Below, piece after piece: positions 26,640-36,445 of a stretch of DNA of 64,000 nt. The position numbers and the translations under genes are program-made. Within the stretch, counting starts at the first letter, position 1, and each line of letters starts with the position of its first letter. Below the pieces are notes generated by a model. It was not told the DNA's origin, made no database searches, and saw only the letters and a list, made by a program, of their open reading frames with translations. Source of the stretch: Streptomyces durmitorensis (GTDB lineage: Bacteria; Actinomycetota; Actinomycetes; Streptomycetales; Streptomycetaceae); NCBI RefSeq assembly GCF_023498005.1, contig NZ_CP097289.1, positions 8,618,001 to 8,682,000 of the forward strand. Reading direction: 5' to 3'.

Positions 26640-27053
26640 TCAGCGGACCGTCACATTGACGACGGGCGAGATGGCGCCGCCGCCCACGATGCGCAGGGCG
26701 TTGCGGCCCTTGAGGCCGAGCTTGACCCGCATGTTGTACGTCGCGGAGCGCGTGGTGTTCACCGACGCGGGCAGCGACACCCACCGCTTGCCCTGCTTCT
26801 GCTGGAGCGTGACGCGCGTGCCGGTCCGCATGTGGTGGCTGACCCCGTACATGCGGAACTGCTGCCAGGCGCGCACGCTGCTCACGGTCGCCTTCGCCGT
26901 CAGCGTCGGCCGCGGGGCCGCGGTCGCGGCTGCCCCGGGTGCGTGCGGGGCGTGCGGGCTCACGGCGGCGGCGCCGGTCGCCGTGGGGCCCGTCAGAACG
27001 GCGACGGCCGCGATTCCCGCCACGGACACGTACGTCAGCTTCCACCGATTCAT
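26640..27053 (-). CDS. Small secreted protein, probable Ig-like fold
   Basis: 137 residues from ATG 27053 (GAGGAG 7 nt upstream). An N-terminal signal peptide ends near TGAAA. The mature part is beta-rich, with alternating hydrophobics (WQQFRMYGVSHHMRTGTRVT, then KRWVSLPASVNTT), and ends GGGAISPVVNVTVR, like bacterial Ig-like or beta-sandwich wall proteins. No Cys is seen in the mature chain. It starts 2 nt after the polysaccharide-deacetylase stop, so the two are translationally coupled and probably act together at the cell surface. The function is unknown. Confidence 0.7.
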   Translation of the reverse strand: MNRWKLTYVSVAGIAAVAVLTGPTATGAAAVSPHAPHAPGAAATAAPRPTLTAKATVSSVRAWQQFRMYGVSHHMRTGTRVTLQQKQGKRWVSLPASVNTTRSATYNMRVKLGLKGRNALRIVGGGAISPVVNVTVR

Positions 27054-27055
27054 GG

Positions 27056-28378
27056 TCAACTCCTCGTCTCCATCTCTCTGTTGATTTCTCGCTTGGTCGC
27101 TTTGCCGAGAAAGTTCTGCCAGCCGCCGTCGGGGCGCTGCCCCACCTGGAGTCCGCGCAGCCTGGCGAGGACGGCCGGGTCCTGGACGTCGAGCCAGTCG
27201 ACGAACTGCCGGAAGGAGACCAGGCGCACGTCCTTCTTCCCGGCCATTCCTTTGAGGGCCTCCTCGACGGCATCCATGTAGATGCCGCCGTTCCACTCCT
27301 CGAAGTGGTTGCCGATGAAGAAGGGGGCACGGTTCGTCTCGTACGCACGGCGGAATCCGGCGAGGTACGACTGCGTCGCCTGGGTGCGCCAGCCGGGATA
27401 GTTGTACGAGGGTGCCCGCGTCGAATTCTTCGACTGGTTGGCCAGGACGTTGTAGTCCATGGACAGGACCTCGAAACGGTGTCCGGGGAACGGGATCTGC
27501 TGGAGTGGCAGATCCCAGACCCCCAGGCGCTTCTCCGGCCACCGCTGCGATCCGCCGGGCGACGAGGAGTCGTAGCGCCAGCCCCGTTCGCGGGCGACGG
27601 GCAGCAGATTGTTCCGGCCGAGGAGGCAGGGAGTGCGGCCGCCGACGAGTTCTTTGTCGTAGTCGAAGGGAAGCGACGGAAGATCGGTCCAGCCGGTGTT
27701 CGTCCGCCACTCCTTGACGAAGGAGGCGGCCTGGTCGATTTCGCTCTGCCAGTGTGCGGGCGTCCAGTGGGCGACGCTTCCGGTGCCGGTGCAGAAGTGT
27801 CCGTTGAAGTGCGTGCCGATCTCATGGCCTTCGAGCCAGGCCTGGCGGACGTACTTCAGTGTCTCCTTGATGTGGCCGTCGGTGAGATAGCCGATGTCGG
27901 AGGCGCCGACCGCGTTGTTCGGCGGTCGGTAGAGCCGCTTCTTGGACTCCGGCAGGAGGTAGAGCCCGGAGAGGAAGAACGTCATCTTCGCGTCGTGGTC
28001 CTCGGCCAGCTTCAGGAAACGCGGGAAGAGGCCGTTGCCGACCTCGCCCGCACCGTCCCAGGAGAAGATCACGAACTGCGGGGGCGTCTCACCCGGCTCC
28101 AGGGGGACAGGGGTGACCGGCTGATGCGGCTGCTTGCCCGTGTACGAGGTCGAGCCGTCACCGATCAGCTTCGCCGGAGGCTGCTTCTGCTGCGCGCCGT
28201 GCTGGCCGCCCTCTCCTTCGCGCCCATGTCCCTGCGTCCGTCCGGACGGCGACGAGGACGGCGACGGCGACGCCGCACCCTTGGATCCCCGCTCCTTCGC
28301 ACCGCACCCGGCGAGGCCCACGCCCGCTGTCACCGCAAGTCCCAGACTCAGCGCGTGCCTTCGGCCGACCGAGCGCAT
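27056..28378 (-). CDS. Polysaccharide-deacetylase-like lipoprotein
   Basis: 440 residues from ATG 28378 (GGAGTG, 6 nt); the longer open frame to 28507 lacks support. The signal peptide has an SRRHALSLGL-like twin-Arg-type start (RSVGRRHALSLG) and lipobox LAGC, then a Ser/Pro/Gly/Gln-rich linker to about residue 95. The NodB-like domain follows: FVIFSWDGAG replaces the TFDDG motif (Asp retained) and EIGTHFNGH supplies the metal His pair. By family it would remove acetyl groups from a cell-wall polymer outside the membrane, but the atypical first motif leaves activity uncertain. The upstream stretch 28428-28490 is AT-rich for this genome and probably holds the promoter. Confidence 0.82.
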   Translation of the reverse strand: MRSVGRRHALSLGLAVTAGVGLAGCGAKERGSKGAASPSPSSSPSGRTQGHGREGEGGQHGAQQKQPPAKLIGDGSTSYTGKQPHQPVTPVPLEPGETPPQFVIFSWDGAGEVGNGLFPRFLKLAEDHDAKMTFFLSGLYLLPESKKRLYRPPNNAVGASDIGYLTDGHIKETLKYVRQAWLEGHEIGTHFNGHFCTGTGSVAHWTPAHWQSEIDQAASFVKEWRTNTGWTDLPSLPFDYDKELVGGRTPCLLGRNNLLPVARERGWRYDSSSPGGSQRWPEKRLGVWDLPLQQIPFPGHRFEVLSMDYNVLANQSKNSTRAPSYNYPGWRTQATQSYLAGFRRAYETNRAPFFIGNHFEEWNGGIYMDAVEEALKGMAGKKDVRLVSFRQFVDWLDVQDPAVLARLRGLQVGQRPDGGWQNFLGKATKREINREMETRS

Positions 28379-28550
28379 AGTCACTCCGTTCACTCGCTTC
28401 CTGATCGAACTATGTGTAGACCGCAGGAAGATGAACGAACCGTATGTTCTTATGTCTTTTACGGGATTTGACCCAAAAGGTGCATTTGCCGTGAGGTGAT
28501 GGCCCATCAGTGGGCAGCGGGGAGGCCATCAGTGGCCGGTCGCCCGCGCC

Positions 28551-30638
28551 TCAAGCCCCCGGTGGATCCCACCCGCACGGCGGGACCCACGCGACACCGC
28601 CGAGCGCGGGACCGCGTTCGATCGCGGCGATCAGCTGGTGGACCGGATGGACCGAGGCGGCACCGAGCGGCCCGGTCACGGAGAGGACCCCGGCCAGAGC
28701 CTTGTGCGCCCGGCGCCAGGCGCGGCTGTGGCGGCCGCGCAGATGCTCGACGAGGGCGTGGGCGTACTGCGTCATGGAGCGCGTCCATATGTCATGCCGC
28801 GTCTGCGTTCCGGCCGACGCGCGGCGGACACTGCGCAGCGCGTCGGCCGGGGAGACGAGCGCCTGGGCCACGGCGAGCCCGGCCCAGCTGACCGCGGCGG
28901 GCGGGCCGTGGTCAGCATGGTCGGGAACGGTGTGGGCGGCCTCCCGCAGATGCTCGATGGCACGTTCCGTCTCGCCGTTGCGCAGCGCGATGACGCCTTG
29001 CACGTGCGCGACCCGGCCGATGGTGGCGTCGTCCCCGGCGAGGACCGCGACGCGCCAGGCCTGGCCGAGGAGTTCCTCGGCCTCGGGCGCGCCGGTGCAG
29101 GCCGAGAGCCAGCCGGCCAGCCAGAGGGCCTGCCCGCAACCGGCGGTGTCGGCGCGTCCGAGGGGCAGCAGCCGCCGCAGATGCTCGCGCCCCTCGGTGG
29201 CGTGGCCGCACACGGCCCACCAGAACCAGAGGTCCACCACCATGCCGAGGGCGGTCGCGTTCTCGTCGGCGTTGTCCGGGTCCCGTTCGAGCGCGGCCCG
29301 CAGATCGGGCTCCTCGTCGCGCACCAGCAGGGTCGCCTGCTCGTGCCGGCCGGTGCTCCACAACTGGTGTGCTTTCGAGGCGACGGCGCGGTACCAGGCG
29401 AGGTGGCGGGTGGCCGCCGCCGCGGACTCGCCGGCGGATTCGAGGCGTTCGGCACCGAACCCGCGGGCCGCGGCAGGCAGCCGATAGCGGGGTTGCAGCA
29501 CGCCCCCGGGATCACGCACCGGTTCGAGCACCGAGGCCAGGACGAGCCGCGCGAGACAGGACGCGACGCGCGCCGGGTCGAGCCCGCCGCCCGCGCACAC
29601 ATATACGGCGGCGTCCTCGTCGAACTCGCCCGCGAAGACACTGAGCCGAGCCCAGACGCTGCGCTCGGCCTCCCCGCACAGCGCGTAGCTGGCGCCCACC
29701 GCGGCCCGCAGCGACCGATGCCGCCGCAGAGGCGCTTCGGGTCTGCCGAGCCATCCCTGGGCCGGGCGAAGCATCCGCGCGAGCTGTGCGGGCGGGTGCA
29801 GGGCGGTCTGCGCCGCCGCGAGCTCCAGCGCGAGCGGTACGCCCTCCAGCTGGGCGCAGATGTCGCTGACCGCGCGCAGTTCGGCTTCGTCGGGCAGGGA
29901 GTCGGGCAGGGAAGGGGCGTGCGCGGAGCCCCGGGCGCTCGGCTCGGGGTCCGCTTCCGTCCCGCGCCCGAGGCCGCGCGCCCGCTCCATGAACAGCCGC
30001 ACCGCGGGCCCCGGTTCCTCCTGCGCCCCCGGCGAGCTGACCGGGAGCGGCCCGAGATGCAGCACCAACTCCTGGCCGAGGCCGAGGGGTTGCCGTCCGG
30101 TGGCGAGAATGCGGACGCCCGGGGCGCGCTGCAGCAGCGACTGCACCATGCGCACGCACTCCTCACGTACGGGGTCGAAGTCGTCGAGGACGACCAGCAC
30201 GCGCCGCGTCCGGAGCCGCGCGATGAGCTCCCGCTCGCCGAAGCGGCCTTGCTCGACCGGGCCCTGCCCGGGTCCGGCCGCGTGCGGTTCCTGCTCGCCA
30301 TCGCCCTCCTGGCCTCCGTCTTCCTGGCCCCCGTTTTCGTGGCCCCCGTCCTCCTCGCCGCCGGACTCGCCGTCCATGGCCTCGACCACCGCCCGCGCCA
30401 CCGACTGCCCCCGCGCAAGGCCGCCGTCCCACCAGCGCACGATCACCACGCCGTCCGTGAGCTGACTGCCCACCGCCGCCGCGGCGTGCGCCGCCAGGGT
30501 GCTCTTGCCGACGCCCGCACCGCCCGCCACCGTCACCAGCCTGCTCTGGGCCAGCAGGCGGCGGAGCCCCGACAGCTCATCGGCCCGGCCCACCAGGCCA
30601 CCCCCGCGCCCACGCACTCGCCCCGTCATCCCCTTCAC
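28551..30638 (-). CDS. AfsR/SARP-type STAND ATPase without a DNA-binding domain
   Basis: 695 residues from GTG 30638 (GGAAGGG 7 nt upstream); the frame extends to a GTG at 30707. N-terminal NB-ARC-like NTPase: P-loop GGAGVGKST (about 38), Walker [24 protein letters not shown], and [14 protein letters not shown] Glu/Gly-rich insert ([18 protein letters not shown]) built from short repeats interrupts the domain. The rest is helical TPR-like repeats. Proteins with this core usually carry a SARP or LuxR HTH; I see neither end bearing one. It could be a signalling ATPase acting through a partner. It is divergent from the ABC exporter at 30816. Confidence 0.8.
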   Translation of the reverse strand: MKGMTGRVRGRGGGLVGRADELSGLRRLLAQSRLVTVAGGAGVGKSTLAAHAAAAVGSQLTDGVVIVRWWDGGLARGQSVARAVVEAMDGESGGEEDGGHENGGQEDGGQEGDGEQEPHAAGPGQGPVEQGRFGERELIARLRTRRVLVVLDDFDPVREECVRMVQSLLQRAPGVRILATGRQPLGLGQELVLHLGPLPVSSPGAQEEPGPAVRLFMERARGLGRGTEADPEPSARGSAHAPSLPDSLPDEAELRAVSDICAQLEGVPLALELAAAQTALHPPAQLARMLRPAQGWLGRPEAPLRRHRSLRAAVGASYALCGEAERSVWARLSVFAGEFDEDAAVYVCAGGGLDPARVASCLARLVLASVLEPVRDPGGVLQPRYRLPAAARGFGAERLESAGESAAAATRHLAWYRAVASKAHQLWSTGRHEQATLLVRDEEPDLRAALERDPDNADENATALGMVVDLWFWWAVCGHATEGREHLRRLLPLGRADTAGCGQALWLAGWLSACTGAPEAEELLGQAWRVAVLAGDDATIGRVAHVQGVIALRNGETERAIEHLREAAHTVPDHADHGPPAAVSWAGLAVAQALVSPADALRSVRRASAGTQTRHDIWTRSMTQYAHALVEHLRGRHSRAWRRAHKALAGVLSVTGPLGAASVHPVHQLIAAIERGPALGGVAWVPPCGWDPPGA

Positions 30639-30815
30639 GCTCGGGCCCTTCCATGCCGCGAGCCCTGCCGCCCGCCTCTCGCCACACTCGTCGTGCAGAA
30701 TCGTCACTGCTACGCATTCGACAGATCCTCTAACTCCGTGTCCCGATCTGGGTTACGGGGCGAAGCACCGGGCGGCCTGTCAGGCAGATCACCCGTTGCC
30801 GGCGTCCTGCCTGAC

Positions 30816-32636
30816 GTGACCAAGAACGAGCCGGATCAGCCGGCCGAGCCGACCCTGTCGGCCCACGAGAGCACCGCGCCACAGGGACCGGCGCAGGAGC
30901 GGCTCTCCGCCGCGGAGACCTGGCGGGCGCTGTATCGCTACTTCCGCCCGCACCGCTGGTTCGTCGCGCTCGGCGCCCTGTGCACGCTGATCGGTGCGGC
31001 GACCGGTCTCGCCCAGCCCCTCGCCGCGAAAGCCCTGGTGGACCGGCTCGGCAGCGACGACTCGATCGCCGGGATCATCCTCCTGCTCACCGCACTGGTG
31101 GTGATCGGCACCGTCATCGAGTCCTTCGGTGCCTACGTCCTCGAACGCACCGCGGAATCCGTGGTGCTCGCGGCCCGGCGCACCCTCATCGGGCGGCTGC
31201 TGCGGCTGCGCCTGCCGGAGGTGGAGCGCACCCAGCCCGGCGACCTGATGTCCCGGATCACCTCGGACACGACCCTGCTGCGGGCGGTCACCACGCAGTC
31301 CGTGGTGTCCGCCGTCGCGGGCGGGCTCACCTTCATCGCGACGATCGTGATGATGGGCCTCATGGACGTCGTCCTGCTCGGCGTCACCCTCGGCGTGATC
31401 GTGCTCATCGGCGGGGCGGTGGCCCTGGTGATGCCGAAGATCGCACGGTCGACGGAGCGCGCCCAGGAAGCGGTCGGCACCATCTCGACCGCGCTGGAGC
31501 GGGCGTTCGGCGCGTTCCGCACGCTCAAGGCATCGGGCGCCGAGGAGCGCGAGACCGCCGCCGTGCAAGGCGCCGCGCAGGAGGCCTGGCGGCACGGGGT
31601 GCGGTCGGCCAAGTGGCAGGCGGTGGCGTGGAGTTCGGTCGGCTTCGCCGTGCAGGTCTCGTTCCTCGCGGTCCTGGGCATCGGTGGCGCACGCGTCGCG
31701 TCCGGCGCGATCTCGGTCTCGACGCTCGTGGCCTTCCTGCTCTTCCTCTTCTATCTGATCGACCCCGTGTCCCGGCTGGTCGAGGGCGTCTCGCAGTACC
31801 AGGTCGGCTCGGCGGCCATCGCGCGGATCGTACGGGCCGAACGCCTGGAGACGGAGGACGTCACAGAACCCAGCGAGCCCACAGGGCAGCACGGCCCCGC
31901 CGCCGTCGCCTTCGAGGACGTCACCTTCCGCTACCGGGACGGCCTTCCGTACGTCCACCACGGCGTGAGCTTCGACATTCCCGGGCCCGGCATGACCGCC
32001 TTCGTCGGCCCTTCGGGCGCGGGCAAGACCACCGTCTTCGGCCTCCTGGAGCGCTTCTACGACGCGACGGGCGGCCGTGTCCTCGTCGACGGCCGTGACG
32101 TGCACGAGTGGCCGCTCGCCGAACTCCGCGCCGTCATCGGGTACGTGGAGCAGGACGCGCCCGTCCTGGCCGGCACCCTGCGCGAGAACCTCCTCTTCGG
32201 CGCGCCCGGCGCGACCGGCGACGAGATCCAGGACGTGCTCGTGCGCGCCCGCCTCGACACCCTCGTCGAACGGCTGCCGGACGGCCTGGAGACGCTGGTC
32301 GGACACCGCGGCTCCCAGCTGTCCGGCGGCGAACGCCAGCGCGTGGCCATCGCCAGGGCGCTGCTGCGCAAGCCACGCCTCCTGCTCCTCGACGAGGCGA
32401 CCTCGCAGCTCGACGCGGTGAACGAACTGGCCCTGCGCGATGTCGTCGCCGAGGTCTCCCGGGAGGTGACGGTCCTCGTGGTGGCGCACCGCCTCTCGAC
32501 GGTGACGCTGGCCGACCGGATCGTGGTGATGGACGCGGGGCGGGTCCGCGCGTCCGGCACCCATGAGGAGCTGGTCGCGGCCGATCCCCTGTACGGAGAG
32601 CTGGCGGCGACCCAGTTCCTGGCGACGACGGCATGA
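30816..32636 (+). CDS. ABC exporter, fused membrane and ATPase domains
   Basis: 606 residues from GTG 30816; no convincing ribosome-binding site, so the start is uncertain. A six-helix ABC-exporter membrane domain (about 30-330) contains [20 protein letters not shown]. The ATPase domain has Walker [11 protein letters not shown]-loop YVEQDAPVL, signature [15 protein letters not shown] and Walker [13 protein letters not shown], and an H-loop in VAHRLST. The layout is that of homodimeric multidrug or lipid exporters (BmrA/LmrA/MsbA-like). It stands alone with no partner half-transporter, which supports a homodimer. The substrate is unknown. Confidence 0.88.
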   Translation: MTKNEPDQPAEPTLSAHESTAPQGPAQERLSAAETWRALYRYFRPHRWFVALGALCTLIGAATGLAQPLAAKALVDRLGSDDSIAGIILLLTALVVIGTVIESFGAYVLERTAESVVLAARRTLIGRLLRLRLPEVERTQPGDLMSRITSDTTLLRAVTTQSVVSAVAGGLTFIATIVMMGLMDVVLLGVTLGVIVLIGGAVALVMPKIARSTERAQEAVGTISTALERAFGAFRTLKASGAEERETAAVQGAAQEAWRHGVRSAKWQAVAWSSVGFAVQVSFLAVLGIGGARVASGAISVSTLVAFLLFLFYLIDPVSRLVEGVSQYQVGSAAIARIVRAERLETEDVTEPSEPTGQHGPAAVAFEDVTFRYRDGLPYVHHGVSFDIPGPGMTAFVGPSGAGKTTVFGLLERFYDATGGRVLVDGRDVHEWPLAELRAVIGYVEQDAPVLAGTLRENLLFGAPGATGDEIQDVLVRARLDTLVERLPDGLETLVGHRGSQLSGGERQRVAIARALLRKPRLLLLDEATSQLDAVNELALRDVVAEVSREVTVLVVAHRLSTVTLADRIVVMDAGRVRASGTHEELVAADPLYGELAATQFLATTA

Positions 32637-32697
32637 TCGCCCGGGTCCGCCGATAACCACTGGTCCCGCGCGGGGGGTTCCCGGTTGGATGGCGGCC

Positions 32698-33249
32698 ATG
32701 ACCAGCGGACGCAGACGAGCGGCACTGTTCGTGGACGAAGAGCGGGACAGCCGGCTCGACGCACGGACCACCGGCGAAGAGCGGCACATGCTCGCCGACT
32801 TCCTCGCCGCCCAGCGCGCGACGCTGGAGCTGAAGTGCGCGGGCCTGGAGGCCGAGTTGGCCCTGCGATCCGTCGAGCCGTCCACGCTCTCGCTGCTCGG
32901 TCTCGTCCGGCACCTCGCCGATGTGGAGCGCCGCTGGTTCCGGCGCGTGCTGGCCGGTCAGGACGTGCCGCTCCTCTTCGGTACGGACACGCACCCCGAC
33001 CACGACTTCGACGGCGCCGTACCCGAACCCGCCGTGATAGCTGCCGCATGGGAGGCCTGGCGCGCCGAGGCGGCCTTCGCCGACCGCTTCGTCATGGAGG
33101 CGCCCGACCTCGACATCGAGGGCCACGACGGGTGGCGCGGAACGGTGTCGCTGCGCTGGGTGCTCATCCAGATGGTCGAGGAGTACGCCCGGCACAACGG
33201 CCACGCCGACCTGCTCCGCGAGCGGATCGACGGCGCGATCGGCGTGTAG
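32698..33249 (+). CDS. DinB/DUF664-family protein
   Basis: 183 residues from ATG 32698 (ATG 32689 is an alternative). It is a four-helix DinB-like protein with STLSLLGLVRHLADVERRWF, then LRWVLIQMVEEYARHNGHAD, placing His residues at the three positions that bind a metal in the family. Actinobacterial members often act as mycothiol- or bacillithiol-dependent transferases or detoxification proteins; the substrate is unknown. It follows the ABC exporter by about 60 bp and precedes the dipeptidase gene, all on the same strand. Confidence 0.82.
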   Translation: MTSGRRRAALFVDEERDSRLDARTTGEERHMLADFLAAQRATLELKCAGLEAELALRSVEPSTLSLLGLVRHLADVERRWFRRVLAGQDVPLLFGTDTHPDHDFDGAVPEPAVIAAAWEAWRAEAAFADRFVMEAPDLDIEGHDGWRGTVSLRWVLIQMVEEYARHNGHADLLRERIDGAIGV

Positions 33250-33323
33250 CGGTGTCGTGCGGCGGTGACGTGCAGCGGTGGGCTGGCTGCGCCCGCTCTC
33301 GCGGCGACGGCGATGATCTCTCC

Positions 33324-33989
33324 ATGAGTCCGATAGAGATCATGTTGATGTCCGACCCGAAGGTGGCCGCCGTACCGGTGCGGGAGTGCGGGGAGCCCCT
33401 CGTGGACGTACGCCACGACGGCGCGCTCCTGGTGGACACCCGTGCCCAGGACACCGATGACGCCTTCGCCCGGCTGCGCGAAGGCGTCCTTGCCCGCCTC
33501 CTGCACGCCCAGGGGCTGTTGCCCGGCGGACTGCGCCTGCTGTTCGTCGAGGGCTACCGCCCTCCGTGGCTGCAGCGCAGCTATTTCGAGGAGTATGAGG
33601 GCCACCTCCGGGCCCTGCACCCCACGTGGGACGCCGAGCGCCTCCACGCGGCGGCGAGCCGCTATGTCTCCCCGCCCCGGATCGCACCGCACAGCGAGGG
33701 TTCCGCCGTGGACCTCACTCTCGCCGACGCCGACGGCCGCGAACTCGACCTGGGCACCCGGATGAACGCGGACCCGGAGGAGAGCGAGGGCGCCTGCTAC
33801 ACCGATGCCGACAACATCACCCCCGGAGCCCGCCGCAACCGCGAGATCCTCGGCACGGCCCTGCGGAACGAGGGACTCGTCAACTACCCCACCGAGTGGT
33901 GGCATTGGTCCTACGGCGACCGCTACTGGGCCCTGGCCACGGGCGCGCCGCACGCTCTGTACGGGGCGATGGAACTGAGCCGTCCCTAG
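33324..33989 (+). CDS. VanX-type D-Ala-D-Ala dipeptidase family protein
   Basis: 221 residues from ATG 33324. Zinc-site motif APHSEGSAVDLTL supplies His and Asp, and EWWHWSYGDRYWA supplies the catalytic Glu and third zinc His, as in VanX/DdpX (PF01427). FVEGYRPPWLQRSYF matches the substrate-side Arg region. There is no signal peptide, so it is cytoplasmic. It would hydrolyse D,D-dipeptides. With no vanHA ligase or vanRS system next to it, it is more likely a peptidoglycan-recycling or general enzyme than a vancomycin-resistance gene. Confidence 0.87.
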   Translation: MSPIEIMLMSDPKVAAVPVRECGEPLVDVRHDGALLVDTRAQDTDDAFARLREGVLARLLHAQGLLPGGLRLLFVEGYRPPWLQRSYFEEYEGHLRALHPTWDAERLHAAASRYVSPPRIAPHSEGSAVDLTLADADGRELDLGTRMNADPEESEGACYTDADNITPGARRNREILGTALRNEGLVNYPTEWWHWSYGDRYWALATGAPHALYGAMELSRP

Positions 33990-34006
33990 CGCCGGATCAG
34001 GCAGGC

Positions 34007-34660
34007 CTACCGCGCGGGCAGCAGCCGGTCGACGAGGTCGTGCCACCCGGCGTCCACGCGGTCGAGCGGCATGCCGAGCCCGACGGTCAGGTGGTGGACC
34101 AGGACGCTGTCGATGGAGCCGAGCAGGGCGTGCGCGAGCAGTTCGGTGTCGCCGGCCGCGCCCGCCTGCCGCAGCAGCATCGTCACGTGCGTGAGGCGCA
34201 GCCGGTTCGCCGGTACGGCGTAGGTGCGCAGCGGGTCGGTCCGTGAGGCCAGGATCAGTTCGTGGTGGTCGCGCTCGTGGCGGACGAGGGCGGGACCGAA
34301 CGCGTGCAGGCGCTCCAGGGGCGGGGCGTCGGGGCCCAGCGGGGCCGGGCCCGAGAGGAAGGCGGCCTGGAGCTGCTGCTCACGGTGGTCGAGCAGGGCG
34401 ACGAGGAGCCCGGTGCGGTCGCCGAAGCGCCGGAAGACGGTGCCTTTGCCGACTCCGGCCGCCGTGGCCACCGCATCCATGGTCAGCTGCGCGGCCCCGC
34501 ATCCGGCCATCAGCTCTGAGGCGGCCTCCAGCAGGCGCGTGCGGTTGCGCGCCGCGTCGGCCCTGAGCGACGGCGGTTCGCCGACCGGTGTGAGGGCGAG
34601 CTCCCTCGCCCCGCCCGGGGCGTCGGGCGAGGGAAGGGGCGGGAGAGCGGAGCCGGTCAT
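34007..34660 (-). CDS. TetR-family regulator, divergent from FMN reductase
   Basis: 217 residues. An extended N-tail of about 35 residues precedes the HTH (about 37-82), which contains AAGVGKGTVFRRFGDRTGLL. The effector domain includes RHERDHHELILASR, typical of TetR proteins controlling oxidoreductases. It is divergent from the FMN-reductase gene, with two GGACC/GGTCC palindromes between, so it probably represses both. The inducer is probably a redox-active or electrophilic small molecule, inferred from the target. Confidence 0.85.
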   Translation of the reverse strand: MTGSALPPLPSPDAPGGARELALTPVGEPPSLRADAARNRTRLLEAASELMAGCGAAQLTMDAVATAAGVGKGTVFRRFGDRTGLLVALLDHREQQLQAAFLSGPAPLGPDAPPLERLHAFGPALVRHERDHHELILASRTDPLRTYAVPANRLRLTHVTMLLRQAGAAGDTELLAHALLGSIDSVLVHHLTVGLGMPLDRVDAGWHDLVDRLLPAR

Positions 34661-34691
34661 GGATCCAGCGTAGCGCCCCGAGCGGATAAGT

Positions 34692-34739
34692 GGACCGCGG
34701 TCCGGATAGGTGGTACAACTTTAAACGGACCTCGGTCCG
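34692..34739. promoter_or_regulatory. Double GGACC-GGTCC operator
   Basis: GGACCGCGGTCC (34692-34703) is fully palindromic, and CGGACC-TC-GGTCCG (34726-34739) has perfect 6-bp arms. Their centres are 35 bp apart in the 134-bp region between the TetR and FMN-reductase genes. Two TetR dimers could bind here. Confidence 0.7.
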
Positions 34740-34794
34740 CTTGCTTCTTTTCCGTATATGAGTTCTCGTCCGCACGTCTTTCAGGAGTTACGCC

Positions 34795-35355
34795 ATGTCT
34801 GTACGCATCCTCGCCCTCGTCGGCAGCCTCCGCGCCGGATCCCACAACCGTCAGCTCGCCGAGGCCGCGGCCAAGCACGCGCCCGCGGGCGTGGACGTCG
34901 AGCTGTTCGAGGGTCTTGCGGACGTGCCCTTCTACAACGAGGACATCGACGTCGAGGGCAGCGTCCCGGCCGCCGCGGCCCGCCTGCGCGAGGTGGCCGG
35001 CGGCACCGACGCTTTCCTCCTCTTCTCGCCCGAGTACAACGGCACCATGCCCGCCGTCCTGAAGAACGCGATCGACTGGCTGTCCCGCCCGTACGGCGCC
35101 GGTGCGCTCTCCGGCAAGCCGGTCGCCGTCGTCGGCACCGCGTTCGGCCAGTACGGCGGCGTGTGGGCGCAGGACGAGGCCCGCAAGGCCGCGGGCATCG
35201 CCGGTGGCGCGGTCATCGAGGACGCCAAGCTGTCCATCCCCGCCTCCCTGACGCGCTTCGCCGAGACCCACCCGGCCGACGACACCGAGGTGGCCACGGC
35301 CCTCACCGAGGTCGTCGCCCGCCTCACCGAGCAGGCCGCGCCCGCCGCTGCCTGA
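34795..35355 (+). CDS. NADPH-dependent FMN reductase family (quinone/azo-reductase-like)
   Basis: 186 residues; ATG 34795 has AGGAG 6 nt upstream. Flavodoxin-like fold with the phosphate loop GSLRAGSHNRQLAE (10-23) and the conserved SPEYNGTMPAVLKNAIDWLS (about 77-96), as in chromate/quinone/FMN reductases. It reduces flavins, quinones or similar acceptors with NAD(P)H in the cytoplasm. It stands as a single gene under the divergent TetR, which fits an inducible detoxification function. Confidence 0.88.
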   Translation: MSVRILALVGSLRAGSHNRQLAEAAAKHAPAGVDVELFEGLADVPFYNEDIDVEGSVPAAAARLREVAGGTDAFLLFSPEYNGTMPAVLKNAIDWLSRPYGAGALSGKPVAVVGTAFGQYGGVWAQDEARKAAGIAGGAVIEDAKLSIPASLTRFAETHPADDTEVATALTEVVARLTEQAAPAAA

Positions 35356-35412
35356 CGCTTCCACAGGGCCGGGCCGGGCTCGGTCCCGTACGGCGCCTCG
35401 CGGTCCTGCGTG

Positions 35413-36339
35413 TCAGGCGACGGGCGCGGGCAGAGTGACGCCGGTGAGGAGTTCGGCCTCGCGCCACAGGCGGGCGTTGGTCTCGGGGTCCAGGGCCCGC
35501 TTGGTCACCCGGGCGGTGGTGGTGGGGCCGACGAGGCCGAAGCGGCCGCCCGGACCGTAGTAGCCGCCCGCCACGGCGTCGGGGCTGGTCGCCGCGTACA
35601 GCAGGGGTTCCGTGCCCGGCCCGACCGCCTGCGAGGGCAGGAAGCTCAGCGAGGTGAGCGGGGCGGACCTCGGCTTGTCGCTGCCGAGGCTCGCGCCCGC
35701 CGTCTGGAGGTTGGTGCGGGTGTAGCCGGGGTGGGCGGCGGTGCTCAGGAGGTTCCAGCCGCGCTCGGCGGACACGGCGGCCAGCTGCCGGGCCAGCATC
35801 AGGTCGGCGAGCTTGGACTGGGCGTACGAGCGGTAGGGGCTGTAGCGGCGGCGCTCCCACTGGAGGTCGTCGAAGCGGATCCGGCCGTAGTCGGCCATGC
35901 CGCTGCTCATGGTGGCCACGCGCGGGGCCTGCGCCGCGAGCAGCAGGGGCAGGAGCCGCACGGTCAGCGCGAAGGGGCCGAGGAAGTTGCTGCCCATCTG
36001 CAGCTCGAAGTTGTCGGCCGTCGTCATACGGGTGGGCGGCGCCATCACTCCGGCGTTGTTGACCAACAGGTCGATGGGCGTGCCGTCGGAGATGAGGCCG
36101 TCGGCGAACTCCTCGACCGACGCCAGGTCCGCGAGATCGATCCGGCGCACGTCGATCCGTGCCTCCGGGTGCTCGGCGAGGATCTCGGCGCGGGCCTGCT
36201 CGCCCTTGGCGGGCGTGCGCACGGCCAGCACGACATGCGCTCCGGCACCGGCGATACGGCGGGCGGCTTCCTTGCCGGTGCCGCTGTTCGCGCCGGTGAT
36301 GACGGCGAGGGCGCCGGTCTGATCAGGGACGACGTACAT
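35413..36339 (-). CDS. Short-chain dehydrogenase/reductase (WWOX/retinol-dehydrogenase-like SDR)
   Basis: 308 residues from ATG 36339 (GAGGAG about 6 nt upstream). Cofactor motif [14 protein letters not shown] (about 14-27; the last Gly of the usual TGxxxGxG reads normally), NNAGVM, and catalytic Tyr-x-x-x-Lys as YAQSK. The C-terminal [20 protein letters not shown] is typical of this SDR subgroup. It would oxidise or reduce an alcohol/carbonyl pair with NAD(P)H. It is divergent from a TetR gene with three related palindromes between, so expression is probably induced by a ligand of that regulator. Confidence 0.88.
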   Translation of the reverse strand: MYVVPDQTGALAVITGANSGTGKEAARRIAGAGAHVVLAVRTPAKGEQARAEILAEHPEARIDVRRIDLADLASVEEFADGLISDGTPIDLLVNNAGVMAPPTRMTTADNFELQMGSNFLGPFALTVRLLPLLLAAQAPRVATMSSGMADYGRIRFDDLQWERRRYSPYRSYAQSKLADLMLARQLAAVSAERGWNLLSTAAHPGYTRTNLQTAGASLGSDKPRSAPLTSLSFLPSQAVGPGTEPLLYAATSPDAVAGGYYGPGGRFGLVGPTTTARVTKRALDPETNARLWREAELLTGVTLPAPVA

Positions 36340-36366
36340 GGTGACTCCTCGGAAGGGGCAGATATC

Positions 36367-36433
36367 GGACCATCGGTCTCTTGCATTCGAAGCTAGCAGA
36401 CCGCCGGTCCGATAACAACAGACCAGGGGTCTG
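36367..36433. promoter_or_regulatory. Triple GACC-N3-GGTC operator
   Basis: Three related sites lie in the 106-bp SDR/TetR gap: GGACC-atc-GGTCT (36367-36379), AGACC-gcc-GGTCC (36398-36410) and CAGACC-agg-GGTCTG (36419-36433, perfect). The half-site is nearly the same as at 34692-34739, but the spacer is 3 bp instead of 2. Confidence 0.7.
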
Positions 36434-36445
36434 TAGACTCCGGTC

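Noticed and set aside
30789..32885. A 698-residue minus-strand frame
   Set aside because: It is antisense to the ABC exporter, whose Walker and signature motifs are unambiguous.
33324..33989. Vancomycin-resistance cluster suggested by the VanX-type gene
   Set aside because: No vanH, vanA-type ligase or vanRS genes are adjacent, and VanX-like dipeptidases are common outside resistance clusters.
35413..36339. SDR as the missing CmrA-type beta-ketoreductase of the Pks13-like cluster
   Set aside because: It is about 9 kb away, has its own TetR and operators, and resembles the WWOX/retinol-dehydrogenase-like SDR group. The link cannot be supported from sequence.
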